A stretch of 14,102 bases of DNA from an uncultured Anaerolineae bacterium. GTDB lineage: Bacteria; Chloroflexota; Anaerolineae; Anaerolineales; Villigracilaceae. Below, piece by piece: positions 1 to 5,943 of this stretch. Position 1 is the stretch's first letter. The number at the start of each line of letters is the position of its first letter. The position numbers were made by a program, and so were the translations under genes. Under the pieces are notes generated by a model. That model saw only the letters and a list, made by a program, of their open reading frames with translations. It was not told where the DNA came from and made no database searches. The stretch is taken from assembly GCA_903854805.1 (NCBI GenBank), contig CAINXK010000455.1:1-14102 (forward strand), in the 5' to 3' direction.

Positions 1-325
1 AGCCTACAAAATATGGCATTACACCACTCGGTGCAATTGTGAAGACTTGTTTCTTGCCATCTTCATCGAGAGCCCTCAGACGAATCCTCCGCAGACGCAC
101 ATCTTCCAATTTGCCGGATATACGATCATCATGCAAGGTATAACCAAAGTCAATTGCCTTGGGAAATAGTTCCGGATGTTCAATAATCATTTGATCAACC
201 CAGTTTCGATACATACCACAATCATCCACAATCTCTTGGTACTTTTCCATGCTCATCGGAAGAGTGATGCGTTTTACAGGGCTTGTAATGATGGCCTTTT
301 CTTTGGTACACTGTCGTTGAGGCAT
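1..325 (-). CDS. Insertion-sequence transposase, N-terminal part (cut by window edge)
   Basis: Reading the minus strand from an ATG at 325-323 gives 108 codons without a stop, running off the left edge. The protein begins MPQRQCTKEKAIITSPVKR and contains MEKYQEIVDD, VDQMIIEHPELFP and GYTLHDDR. It continues into an arginine-rich stretch (LRRIRLRAL) and ends at PSGVMPYFVG. This pattern (an 'LP.S.E.Y..IV.D' start, 'HPELFP..I..GY', then 'R.I...' and 'PSFVMPY') is one I associate with the N-terminus of DDE transposases common in cyanobacteria and Chloroflexota; the IS family is not certain. An in-frame TAA lies at 352-350, so 325 is the first possible ATG. The catalytic domain is outside the window. 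No clear terminal inverted repeat was found upstream. Confidence 0.7.
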   Translation of the reverse strand, partial: MPQRQCTKEKAIITSPVKRITLPMSMEKYQEIVDDCGMYRNWVDQMIIEHPELFPKAIDFGYTLHDDRISGKLEDVRLRRIRLRALDEDGKKQVFTIAPSGVMPYFVG

Positions 326-607
326 TTTGGCGATTCTCTTGGTCGAGTTTTAGCCGATTTTGCCTCATTTTTGTCAAAACCACAAATTCCATTAGAACCA
401 GAAATTTTGAGAGGGTACAAACCAACAGGTTGATATATTACCAAGTTGTTGTCAAGCGACCCCAATGGGGGTGGAGATCTCGATTATTCACCCAATGGTA
501 AAACCAGCCAAATGGCTAAAACTGGGCATATTTGGGGCAGAAGATATGACCAAGTCAACAATTTATGCCCTAAATTTACATGATCTCATCAAATCTAACA
601 AAAGCCC

Positions 608-632
608 ACCTTCAAAAAGGTGTGTTTTTTTC
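608..632 (+). terminator. Rho-independent terminator-like hairpin
   Basis: CACCTT (608-613) pairs with AAGGTG (618-623) around a CAAA loop and is followed by seven T residues (626-632). An A-rich stretch precedes it (AAAAG at 601-605), so it may also work weakly on the minus strand. No convincing plus-strand gene ends directly before it; it may insulate the downstream promoter from read-through. Confidence 0.5.
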
Positions 633-734
633 GCCAGCCATTCTGCTCCTTTGTTTTTACTATTATTGGTCTCGAAGGGTCGAATGCGCAGCAATGGTAA
701 AACTTTTCATCTTTATATGATTAGGGGGCATTAA

Positions 735-827
735 GTGAAAATGCAAAGACCTTTGGTAATATTCCCAGTCGAAAACAAACCACCCCCCGCCCGTTCGCAA
801 GTCAGCCGGAAACATCATCAATTGTGA
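735..827 (+). CDS. Possible 30-codon small ORF
   Basis: GTG at 735 (or ATG at 741) opens a frame of 30 codons ending with TGA at 825-827. A strong purine-rich site, AGGGGGC, lies at 723-729, five to six bases before the GTG. The peptide is proline- and lysine/arginine-rich in its second half (PVENKPPPARSQ, then SRKHHQL). I do not recognise it. It ends just before the palindromic operator at 833. It may be chance; the ribosome binding site is the only positive evidence. Confidence 0.2.
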   Translation: MKMQRPLVIFPVENKPPPARSQVSRKHHQL

Positions 828-832
828 ACAGT

Positions 833-850
833 ATACGACAAAAGTCGTAT
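833..850. promoter_or_regulatory. Palindromic operator, copy 1 (upstream of the heme-protein operon)
   Basis: ATACGAC-AAAA-GTCGTAT is a perfect 7+4+7 dyad. Its core TACGAC-N4-GTCGTA recurs exactly at 7221-7236, before the operon that encodes a TetR-family repressor. Size and symmetry fit a TetR-type operator. A possible -35 (TTGTGA, 822-827) precedes it, with a weak -10 (TCGTAT, 845-850) inside its right arm at 17-bp spacing, so binding here would block RNA polymerase. The assignment to the TetR protein at 7734 is inferred. Confidence 0.65.
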
Positions 851-859
851 CAAAAAAGC

Positions 860-901
860 CGGTCAACCTGTACACTAGTGAAAATTGGTACAAGTTGACC
901 G
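860..901. repeat. 14-bp inverted repeat in the promoter/leader region
   Basis: CGGTCAACCTGTAC (860-873) and GTACAAGTTGACCG (888-901) are reverse complements with one mismatch. They enclose 14 bases that include the end of the palindrome CACTAGTG (873-880). It lies 10 bp downstream of operator copy 1 and about 40 bp before the remnant ORF at 942. It could be a second protein-binding site or an RNA hairpin in the leader. As RNA the plus strand has a C-A mismatch, while the minus strand would have a G-U pair. There is no T-run, so it is not a standard terminator. Confidence 0.5.
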
Positions 902-941
902 ACTTTTGCATCCCAAAATTCCACAATCAAGGAGCGTTGAA

Positions 942-1037
942 ATGAAAAGCAATACCAAACTTGGAGCTGGCGTGTTGAATTCCATCGAGACGCGCATCCT
1001 TGCTCTCCCGAAATATTCACCTATCCCCCATTCTTAA
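942..1037 (+). pseudogene. 31-codon remnant resembling the start of the 1311 membrane-protein gene
   Basis: ATG at 942 has a good ribosome binding site (AAGGAGCG, 929-936). The peptide starts MKSNTKLGAGVL, and the gene at 1311 starts MKNNHKLGAALAVL. The DNA also matches over about the first 35 bases, then similarity is lost and the frame stops at 1037 (TAA). The natural reading is a truncated paralogue or a partial duplication of the 5' end, left behind the operator and promoter. It could alternatively be translated as a 31-residue leader peptide. Confidence 0.45.
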
Positions 1038-1053
1038 GGAAAAATAACGATCA

Positions 1054-1299
1054 ATGACAAAATTTCTGAATAAATGGCTTCGAAAGATTCATCGCTGGAT
1101 CGCTGTGCCAACCGCGTTGTTAATTCCTATTCGGCTCATTATCGAGGTGGTTGGTAATCCATCCGCTATCGAATTTTGGGCGAAATGGGAAAAACTGCCT
1201 TCCATACTCATTTTGTTCATGGCTATCACTGGGGCATATCTTTACTTGCTCCCTTACATTGTCAAAGGACAACGAAAAAATAAAGTCACGCAAGTGTAA
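1054..1299 (+). CDS. Small two-helix membrane protein, PepSY-TM-like
   Basis: An 81-residue protein with two predicted membrane helices (about residues 15-33 and 48-68), a basic N-terminus and a basic C-terminal tail (KGQRKNK). The start 'KWLRKIHRWIAVP' and the second segment 'TGAYLYLLPYI' resemble the transmembrane part of PepSY-associated proteins, in which the first-helix histidine (here H13) is often conserved. Heme or metal contact by H13 is only a possibility. The ATG has AAGGA at 1038-1042 upstream, at a rather long spacing. It is the first intact gene of the plus-strand operon, 11 bases before the next gene. Codon use is more AT-rich than in the genes that follow. The family call is moderate; the function is unknown. 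Confidence 0.6.
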   Translation: MTKFLNKWLRKIHRWIAVPTALLIPIRLIIEVVGNPSAIEFWAKWEKLPSILILFMAITGAYLYLLPYIVKGQRKNKVTQV

Positions 1300-1310
1300 A
1301 AGGAGAAATC

Positions 1311-2108
1311 ATGAAAAACAATCACAAACTTGGGGCGGCGCTGGCCGTTCTTGGTATCCTGGCCGGGCTGCTGACCTTCTACCTGATGGCCTGGCAATAC
1401 AACCTGGTCATCGATGCCAAAAATAGCGCCGGGCGTTTCGACGAGGCCGCCTCCGTCACCATCACCTACGCCGTGCTGGGCTGGCTGGGCATCGCCGCCG
1501 GGGGAATTTGGGCCACCGTGTTGTACGGCTTCGCCAACAAACAAGGCTGGGCCTGGCTCTGGGGCACGCTCGCCGCGTCCATTCAACTGCTGGTGGGCTT
1601 CTTCCCCGCCGTCCCCGCGATGGACAGCCACCTGCCGGGGCCGACCATGATTGTCTTTGGTATTGGGGCCATCCTATGGTTTGGGATGCTCATCATCAAG
1701 GGCGTGAACTGGAAAATTATCACCCTGACCTTCTTTGTGGGCATTGCCTACGTCCTGACCTTTATGGACGGCGTTGCGCCGATTTCCAAGTACACCACCT
1801 CGCACGATAACCCCTTCTGGAATGGCATGTACGTCATGTCACAGCAGGTCAGCTGGTGGGGCGCCGCGGCCTGGCTGATTTTCCTGCTGGCGGTTTTGAA
1901 CAAGAAAACCTGGGCCATGCCGGTTGGTATTTTCGCGGCCATGATGTCCATGATGGCGGGCTACCCGCTGGGGTTGCACAACGCCCTGTTTGAAGTCCAC
2001 CGATTCTCGATGTTCCTACCCGCCCCGCTGCTGAGCACCGTCCTGCTGGTCATCCTGCTTCTGCCCCCCACACGGAAAATGCTCGCCGACTGGTACGCAT
2101 CCAACTAA
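1311..2108 (+). CDS. Eight-helix integral membrane protein of unknown function
   Basis: 265 residues, almost wholly hydrophobic. About eight membrane segments are visible: residues 8-28, 48-72, 79-99, 112-130, 135-152, 180-196, 202-220 and 237-252. A strong ribosome binding site (AAAGGAG) precedes the ATG. Polar residues that could matter lie at helix ends: D35, D105-H107 (MDSHLPGP), H165-D166, and H223 and H230 in the GLHNALFEVHRF segment. I do not recognise the family. Its place directly before the oxidase-like gene (20-base gap) and in the same operon as heme O synthase suggests a partner subunit or accessory membrane factor of that complex. It has no CuA motif, no CXXCH and no signal peptide, so it is not a conventional oxidase subunit II or III. 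Confidence 0.75.
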   Translation: MKNNHKLGAALAVLGILAGLLTFYLMAWQYNLVIDAKNSAGRFDEAASVTITYAVLGWLGIAAGGIWATVLYGFANKQGWAWLWGTLAASIQLLVGFFPAVPAMDSHLPGPTMIVFGIGAILWFGMLIIKGVNWKIITLTFFVGIAYVLTFMDGVAPISKYTTSHDNPFWNGMYVMSQQVSWWGAAAWLIFLLAVLNKKTWAMPVGIFAAMMSMMAGYPLGLHNALFEVHRFSMFLPAPLLSTVLLVILLLPPTRKMLADWYASN

Positions 2109-2128
2109 CGCCTGACACGGAGTCTGTC

Positions 2129-3604
2129 ATGCAATTTGTCAAAGACCGTTTCAACTATCTGTTCAACTCCACCAAGGGGCTGATTCTCGTGGCGATTGCC
2201 ATGATTGGCCTGGTGACCGCCATCTGGGGCATGCTCTCCGGCCCAATGGCGGAGATGGGCATCCGCGATTGGGTGGTCAGAACGTTTGGCATGAACCTGG
2301 TGCAGGCCGAGCGCGAGGGGCGCATCGTCATTTTGTACCACGCCATTGCGATGGACGTGGTTGCCATCGAAACCTACATGATTACCAGCCTGCTCAGGTC
2401 GAAACCGTTCTTCAAAACGGCCATCAACTTGCTCATCACCGTCGGTTATATCCTGACGATGATTTTCGGGATGGGTTTCGCCTACTTTGGGCATAATTGG
2501 GCTTTTCACGGGCTGTACATCACCGGCCTGAGTCTGATTTTCTTCGCAGGCGTGCTGCTGTGCGTGGCGCTCTGGCCCTGGGATAAAGCCTACCACGTCA
2601 CCGACCATGCCTACGCCCACCTGCCCGGTGGCGTTGACCTGGAACGGGTGGCTTTTTTCGCCACTGCCGTAACCACCGTCCTTTCGGCGTTGTTCGGCGC
2701 AGTGCCGGGCGCGTATTTTGGCAACGGTTTCGAGGTCTTCCTGGCCGAAAACATTATCCGCTACCCAGAAAAGAGCGTGATGGAATACTCGGTCATCGGC
2801 CACCTGCACATCATGCTGGCGCTGATTGCCATCATGCTGACGCTGATCATCGGGCGCTGGCTGAACTTCAAGGGCTTATGGCAGAAAGTTGCTATGCCGT
2901 TGATGATTCTTGGCACCATCGTGCTGAATCTCGGCGTCTGGGGCGTGGTCACGCCGCTGGAACCGATTGCGCACATGGTCATCTACGTCGGCGCGACGCC
3001 CTCCATGCTGGCGGCGCTTTTCCTGCTCATCTGGAGTTGGAACAAACTCATCCATGATGGCACGGCGAGCCTGGAAAAGCCCACTTTCCTGCAAAAACTG
3101 GCCGCGCTCGTCCGTGACCCGCTCAAATTCGGCCCCACCTGGCAAATGCTCTTCATGAACTTCACCACTAGCGGCATCGGCATCTTTATGGCGGTCAAAC
3201 TGGACGAAATCTTCCGCGTTTGGCCCGCGCGCGAGGAGCGCATCGAACTGACCGGGCACTGGCACGCCCTCTCGGCCATCATCGCCACCATCATCCTGTT
3301 CTATTATGGTGACATGCTTGGTCTCAAGGGCAAAGCCCGCCAAATCTACGGCTGGAGCATCCTCATTTTTTCGGATATCGCCCTGGCTGGTGTTACCCTT
3401 TTCGAGATGAAACGCCTGTTCATCAGCGAGGCCGAACAACAGCCACTGGTCAATGGCCTGATGTACGCGATGGACTTCGGATTGGGTATGCTGCTGGTGC
3501 TCCTGGCGATGGTCATGATCTGGCGTCTGGTGGATTTATTCAAACCAAAGGGACGCTGGACGGAGGAAGTCACCCAGGAACTGGCCGAGGAGGTGAACCC
3601 ATGA
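2129..3604 (+). CDS. Divergent heme-copper oxidase / NO reductase-like large subunit
   Basis: A 491-residue polytopic membrane protein with about 12 helices, close in length to NorB and short COX1 proteins. Histidines lie where hemes could be held: H71 in 'ILYHAIAM' (like the helix-II low-spin heme ligand), H225/H227 in 'GHLHIML', H282 in 'IAHMVIYVG' and H377/H379 in 'GHWHALSA'. The last resembles the helix-X H-x-H that binds both hemes in this superfamily. H122 and H127 lie in 'GHNWAFHG'. The canonical HPEVY and HH copper/iron-B motifs are absent and there is no Y-H crosslink motif, so this is a remote or distinct branch. Heme O synthase two genes downstream supports a heme O/A-type cofactor. 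It overlaps the next gene by four bases (ATGA), so the two are probably translationally coupled. RBS: ACGGAG at 2116-2121. The membrane-protein call is firm; the superfamily call is an inference. Confidence 0.6.
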   Translation: MQFVKDRFNYLFNSTKGLILVAIAMIGLVTAIWGMLSGPMAEMGIRDWVVRTFGMNLVQAEREGRIVILYHAIAMDVVAIETYMITSLLRSKPFFKTAINLLITVGYILTMIFGMGFAYFGHNWAFHGLYITGLSLIFFAGVLLCVALWPWDKAYHVTDHAYAHLPGGVDLERVAFFATAVTTVLSALFGAVPGAYFGNGFEVFLAENIIRYPEKSVMEYSVIGHLHIMLALIAIMLTLIIGRWLNFKGLWQKVAMPLMILGTIVLNLGVWGVVTPLEPIAHMVIYVGATPSMLAALFLLIWSWNKLIHDGTASLEKPTFLQKLAALVRDPLKFGPTWQMLFMNFTTSGIGIFMAVKLDEIFRVWPAREERIELTGHWHALSAIIATIILFYYGDMLGLKGKARQIYGWSILIFSDIALAGVTLFEMKRLFISEAEQQPLVNGLMYAMDFGLGMLLVLLAMVMIWRLVDLFKPKGRWTEEVTQELAEEVNP

Positions 3605-4509
3605 AACGCACCATCCTGACCCTTCTCCTGCTCGCCGTTTTACTGGCCGCCTGCGCCGCTGTTGACTTGAACGCCCCCATCCCCACCTTCGCCACCGGCG
3701 TTGACCCCTCCGCTTGGGTTAAAATCCCCCCTGGGGAGTTTCTCTCCGGGCAGGAGGCCAAGACAACACCGATTGACTACAACTACGAGATGATGGTCAC
3801 GGATGTCACCGTCAGCCAGTACATGGATTATTTAACGGCGGCGTTGGCTGTGGGCGCGGTCAAAGTCGGCCAGTTTAACGGGAAAAAGGCCATTGTCGGC
3901 TACTATCCCGGCGACGAGTTCCGAGGCGTCAAGCACGAGGAAAAAATCGAGGCGGGCGACTGGATTCTCGTCCCGCTGACCGACCCTGCCTTGCATTTCA
4001 CCTTCGATGGGACGAAATTTGCACCGCAAACCGGCTACGAAAACCATCCGATGATCAACGTCACCTGGTTTGGCGCGTGGGCTTACTGCGGCGCACAAAA
4101 CGGACGCCTGCCGACCGAGTTGGAGTGGGAAAAATCCGCGCGCGGCTCCGCTGACGCCCGTCCCTTCCCCTGGGGCGAGGAGATTGCGAGCAATCGGGCC
4201 AACTTCTACGCCAGCCGCGACCCGTTCGAGGATATGTCCACCTTCGGCTCGCGTACCAGCCCCGTCGGCTTCTACAACGGCCAGTTGTACGACGGTTTTC
4301 AAACCGCCAGCAACGCCAGCCCATACGGTCTGTACGACATGGCCGGGAACGTCTGGCAGTGGACGGGGAACGTTTACGATGGCATGCACTACCGCTTCCT
4401 GCGCGGCGGCTCAAAGGATGTTTACGATATGGATTTGCGCATCTGGGTGCGCAATAATGCCACCCCCACCTATTTCAGCCCCGGCGTCGGTTTCCGCTGC
4501 GCCCGCTGA
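3601..4509 (+). CDS. Lipoprotein with formylglycine-generating-enzyme (SUMF1) fold, NirV-like
   Basis: 302 residues. It starts with a lipoprotein signal (hydrophobic residues 5-17, then LLAAC with C18 as the lipidated cysteine), so it should sit on the outer face of the membrane. The rest is an FGE-sulfatase domain: 'WVKIPPGEFLSG' near residue 40, a 'TDVTVSQY' strand, 'HPMINVTWFGAWAYC', 'GRLPTELEWEKSARG', 'PFPWGEE', 'SPYGLYDMAGNVWQW', 'FLRGGS' and a terminal 'GVGFRCAR'. The cysteine pair that binds copper in true FGE, expected between RGGS and GFRC, is absent (that segment reads KDVYDMDLRIWVRNN), so sulfatase activation is unlikely. Such domains occur as NirV beside nirK and in other non-FGE roles. 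Coupled by overlap to the oxidase-like gene, it is probably an extracytoplasmic partner or assembly factor. Confidence 0.85.
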   Translation: MKRTILTLLLLAVLLAACAAVDLNAPIPTFATGVDPSAWVKIPPGEFLSGQEAKTTPIDYNYEMMVTDVTVSQYMDYLTAALAVGAVKVGQFNGKKAIVGYYPGDEFRGVKHEEKIEAGDWILVPLTDPALHFTFDGTKFAPQTGYENHPMINVTWFGAWAYCGAQNGRLPTELEWEKSARGSADARPFPWGEEIASNRANFYASRDPFEDMSTFGSRTSPVGFYNGQLYDGFQTASNASPYGLYDMAGNVWQWTGNVYDGMHYRFLRGGSKDVYDMDLRIWVRNNATPTYFSPGVGFRCAR

Positions 4510-4527
4510 GAAAAAGTGCCAGGTTTT

Positions 4528-4570
4528 CCAGTGTCAGGTATCAGGCGTAAAACCTGACACCTGACACTGG
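4528..4570. repeat. 18-bp near-perfect hairpin repeat with CCTGACA heptamers
   Basis: Bases 4528-4545 and 4553-4570 are reverse complements with one mismatch (A4540/C4558), closed by the 7-base loop CGTAAAA. The right arm contains CCTGACA twice in tandem, followed by CTGG. It fills the 74-base gap between the lipoprotein gene and ctaB, ending just before the ctaB ribosome binding site. No T-run follows, so it is not a standard terminator. It may be a dispersed palindromic repeat or an mRNA processing/stability element that lowers ctaB expression. Confidence 0.7.
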
Positions 4571-4583
4571 CGAGGAATTCTCC

Positions 4584-5453
4584 ATGAACCAATCCAAAAT
4601 CCAAAATCTGGAATCGAAACTCCGCCTGTATTGGACGCTGACGAAAAGCCTGCAAACCGGGCTGCTGCTCGCCACCGGGCTGACCGGTTACATGACTGCC
4701 CGCTGCCCCGTTTTCAACCTTGGCACACTGGCGGGAGTGGCGCTCAGCCTGTTCCTGGCGATTGCGGGCAGCACCCTCCTGAACATGTGGTGGGACTGCG
4801 ACATCGACGCCAAAATGCTTCGCACGCAAAAACGCCCGCTCTGCACCGGCGCAGTGTCCCGCGCCGAGGTGCTTCGCCTCGGGTTGGTTCTCGCTCTGGC
4901 CGGGGTTGGTCTGGCAGTGGCGCTGGACGCTCTCTACGGCCTGATTGTTTTCGCAGGCCTGTTTTTCGACGTGGTGATTTACTCCATCTGGCTCAAGCGA
5001 CGCACTTGCTGGGGCATTGTTTGGGGCGGGATTTCGGGCGGCATGCCCATCCTGGCCGGGCGTGCGCTTGGCGTCGGGTCAATTGACGGGATTGGGCTTT
5101 TGCTCTGCCTCGGGATTTTGTTCTGGATCCCCACCCACATCCTGACCTACAGCATGAAATACTTCGACGATTACCGCGCCGCCGGTATCCCAACCTTTGC
5201 CTCCACCTACGGCTTTCCCGCCACCCGGCTGACAATTGCCGTTTCGAGTGTTTTTGCAGCCCTGGCAATGGGTTTCGCCGCCTGGCTGATTGGCGTGACT
5301 ATTTTCCACCTCGGCGGGCTGGCGCTCATCTCGGTCATCCTCTTTGCCCTGGCGGCCCTCAGCGTCCTCAGGCCAACCGAAAAACTCAACTTTGGCCTGT
5401 TCAAATTCGCTTCTATTTATATGCTGCTGGCGATGGTCCTGATGGTGTTTTAA
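4584..5453 (+). CDS. ctaB: Heme O synthase (protoheme IX farnesyltransferase)
   Basis: A 289-residue UbiA-superfamily prenyltransferase that adds a farnesyl group to heme b to make heme O, the precursor of heme A in oxidases. The first aspartate-rich motif is N67-M-W-W-D71-C-D-I-D75, followed by R80-T81...R84-P85-L as in CtaB/CyoE. 'YSIWLKRRT' (133-141) leads into 'GGISGGMPILAG' (148-159). 'WIPTHILTYSMKYFDDYRAAGIPT' spans 181-204; its H185 and the D195/D196-Y-R-x-A-G-I-P signature separate heme O synthase from other UbiA proteins. About nine membrane helices. The ATG follows GAGGA at 4572-4576. Its stop overlaps the next start by one base. Its presence directly behind the oxidase-like gene suggests dedicated cofactor supply. 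Confidence 0.9.
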   Translation: MNQSKIQNLESKLRLYWTLTKSLQTGLLLATGLTGYMTARCPVFNLGTLAGVALSLFLAIAGSTLLNMWWDCDIDAKMLRTQKRPLCTGAVSRAEVLRLGLVLALAGVGLAVALDALYGLIVFAGLFFDVVIYSIWLKRRTCWGIVWGGISGGMPILAGRALGVGSIDGIGLLLCLGILFWIPTHILTYSMKYFDDYRAAGIPTFASTYGFPATRLTIAVSSVFAALAMGFAAWLIGVTIFHLGGLALISVILFALAALSVLRPTEKLNFGLFKFASIYMLLAMVLMVF

Positions 5454-5941
5454 TGAATAAACTGTTGGAAAAACTCCCCTTTCTGCCCGCCGATAAATCC
5501 ATTTCCAGCCTGCTGGCCTTGGGACGCGGCGAAATGAAAAAAAGCCACTTCAAAATCTGGCTGCGGGCCTTCCTGTTCGTCCAGTTTTCTGCGATTTTCG
5601 GGGTCTATTTCTGGCGCGACATCTCCGCCGGATACTTCCGCTGGGAATGGGCTGCGCTGATATACCTGGCCTGTCTCCCCGTTGGCTTCCTAATGAGCCG
5701 CATCGTCCCCATGCGGGCGGACATAGAAGCCCGCGCCGTTCTTTTGTCCCTTGATCGGGTTTACCTCGTTCTAATCTGGGTTCTAGTGATTGCCAAACTC
5801 ATCGCCGGGCAATTCCCGGCCTGGGTGTTCCTGGCCGATATTTGCATGGCCGTCATCCTGGGGATTATGTCCGGGCGGTTGGGCGGGATTGGCCTCCGCG
5901 TGCGCCGTTTGAAAATTGCGGCGGGTTTTCTGAATTGCTGA
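5453..5941 (+). CDS. Four-helix membrane protein of unknown function
   Basis: 162 residues, starting at the ATG whose A is the last base of the ctaB stop (TAATG), so it is translationally coupled. An amphipathic, basic N-terminus (about 35 residues) is followed by hydrophobic segments near residues 36-54, 64-82, 102-120 and 123-141, and a basic C-terminal tail (RVRRLK). No recognisable motif, no conserved histidine pair and one C-terminal cysteine. It is the last gene of the operon. The stop is only two bases from the stop of the convergent regulator gene. A helper of ctaB or of the oxidase-like complex is plausible from position only. Confidence 0.7.
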   Translation: MNKLLEKLPFLPADKSISSLLALGRGEMKKSHFKIWLRAFLFVQFSAIFGVYFWRDISAGYFRWEWAALIYLACLPVGFLMSRIVPMRADIEARAVLLSLDRVYLVLIWVLVIAKLIAGQFPAWVFLADICMAVILGIMSGRLGGIGLRVRRLKIAAGFLNC

Positions 5942-5943
5942 TT

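Larger units (their letters stand above)
326..832. other. Intergenic stretch without a convincing gene
   Basis: About 500 bases between the transposase start and the first operator. Reading frames here are short and look random (for example a poorly protein-like 89-codon frame from 465). The stretch holds a GC-rich dyad CCCCAATGGGGG at 460-471 and the 12-mer CAATGGTAAAAC twice (493-504 and 692-703). It also holds a terminator-like hairpin and a possible 30-codon ORF, both listed separately. The end of the insertion sequence probably lies in it, but I could not place the boundary. Confidence 0.5.

Noticed and set aside
2105..2809. Long minus-strand open frame (234 codons) opposite the oxidase-like gene
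   Set aside because: Rich in His, Gln, Gly and Asp without hydrophobic structure; it is the antisense shadow of a clear membrane-protein gene and has no ribosome binding site.
3601..4509. Calling the lipoprotein a true formylglycine-generating enzyme
   Set aside because: The active-site cysteine pair before the terminal GFRC is absent.
4528..4570. CRISPR repeat or transcription terminator
   Set aside because: Only one unit with no spacers, and no T-run after the stem.
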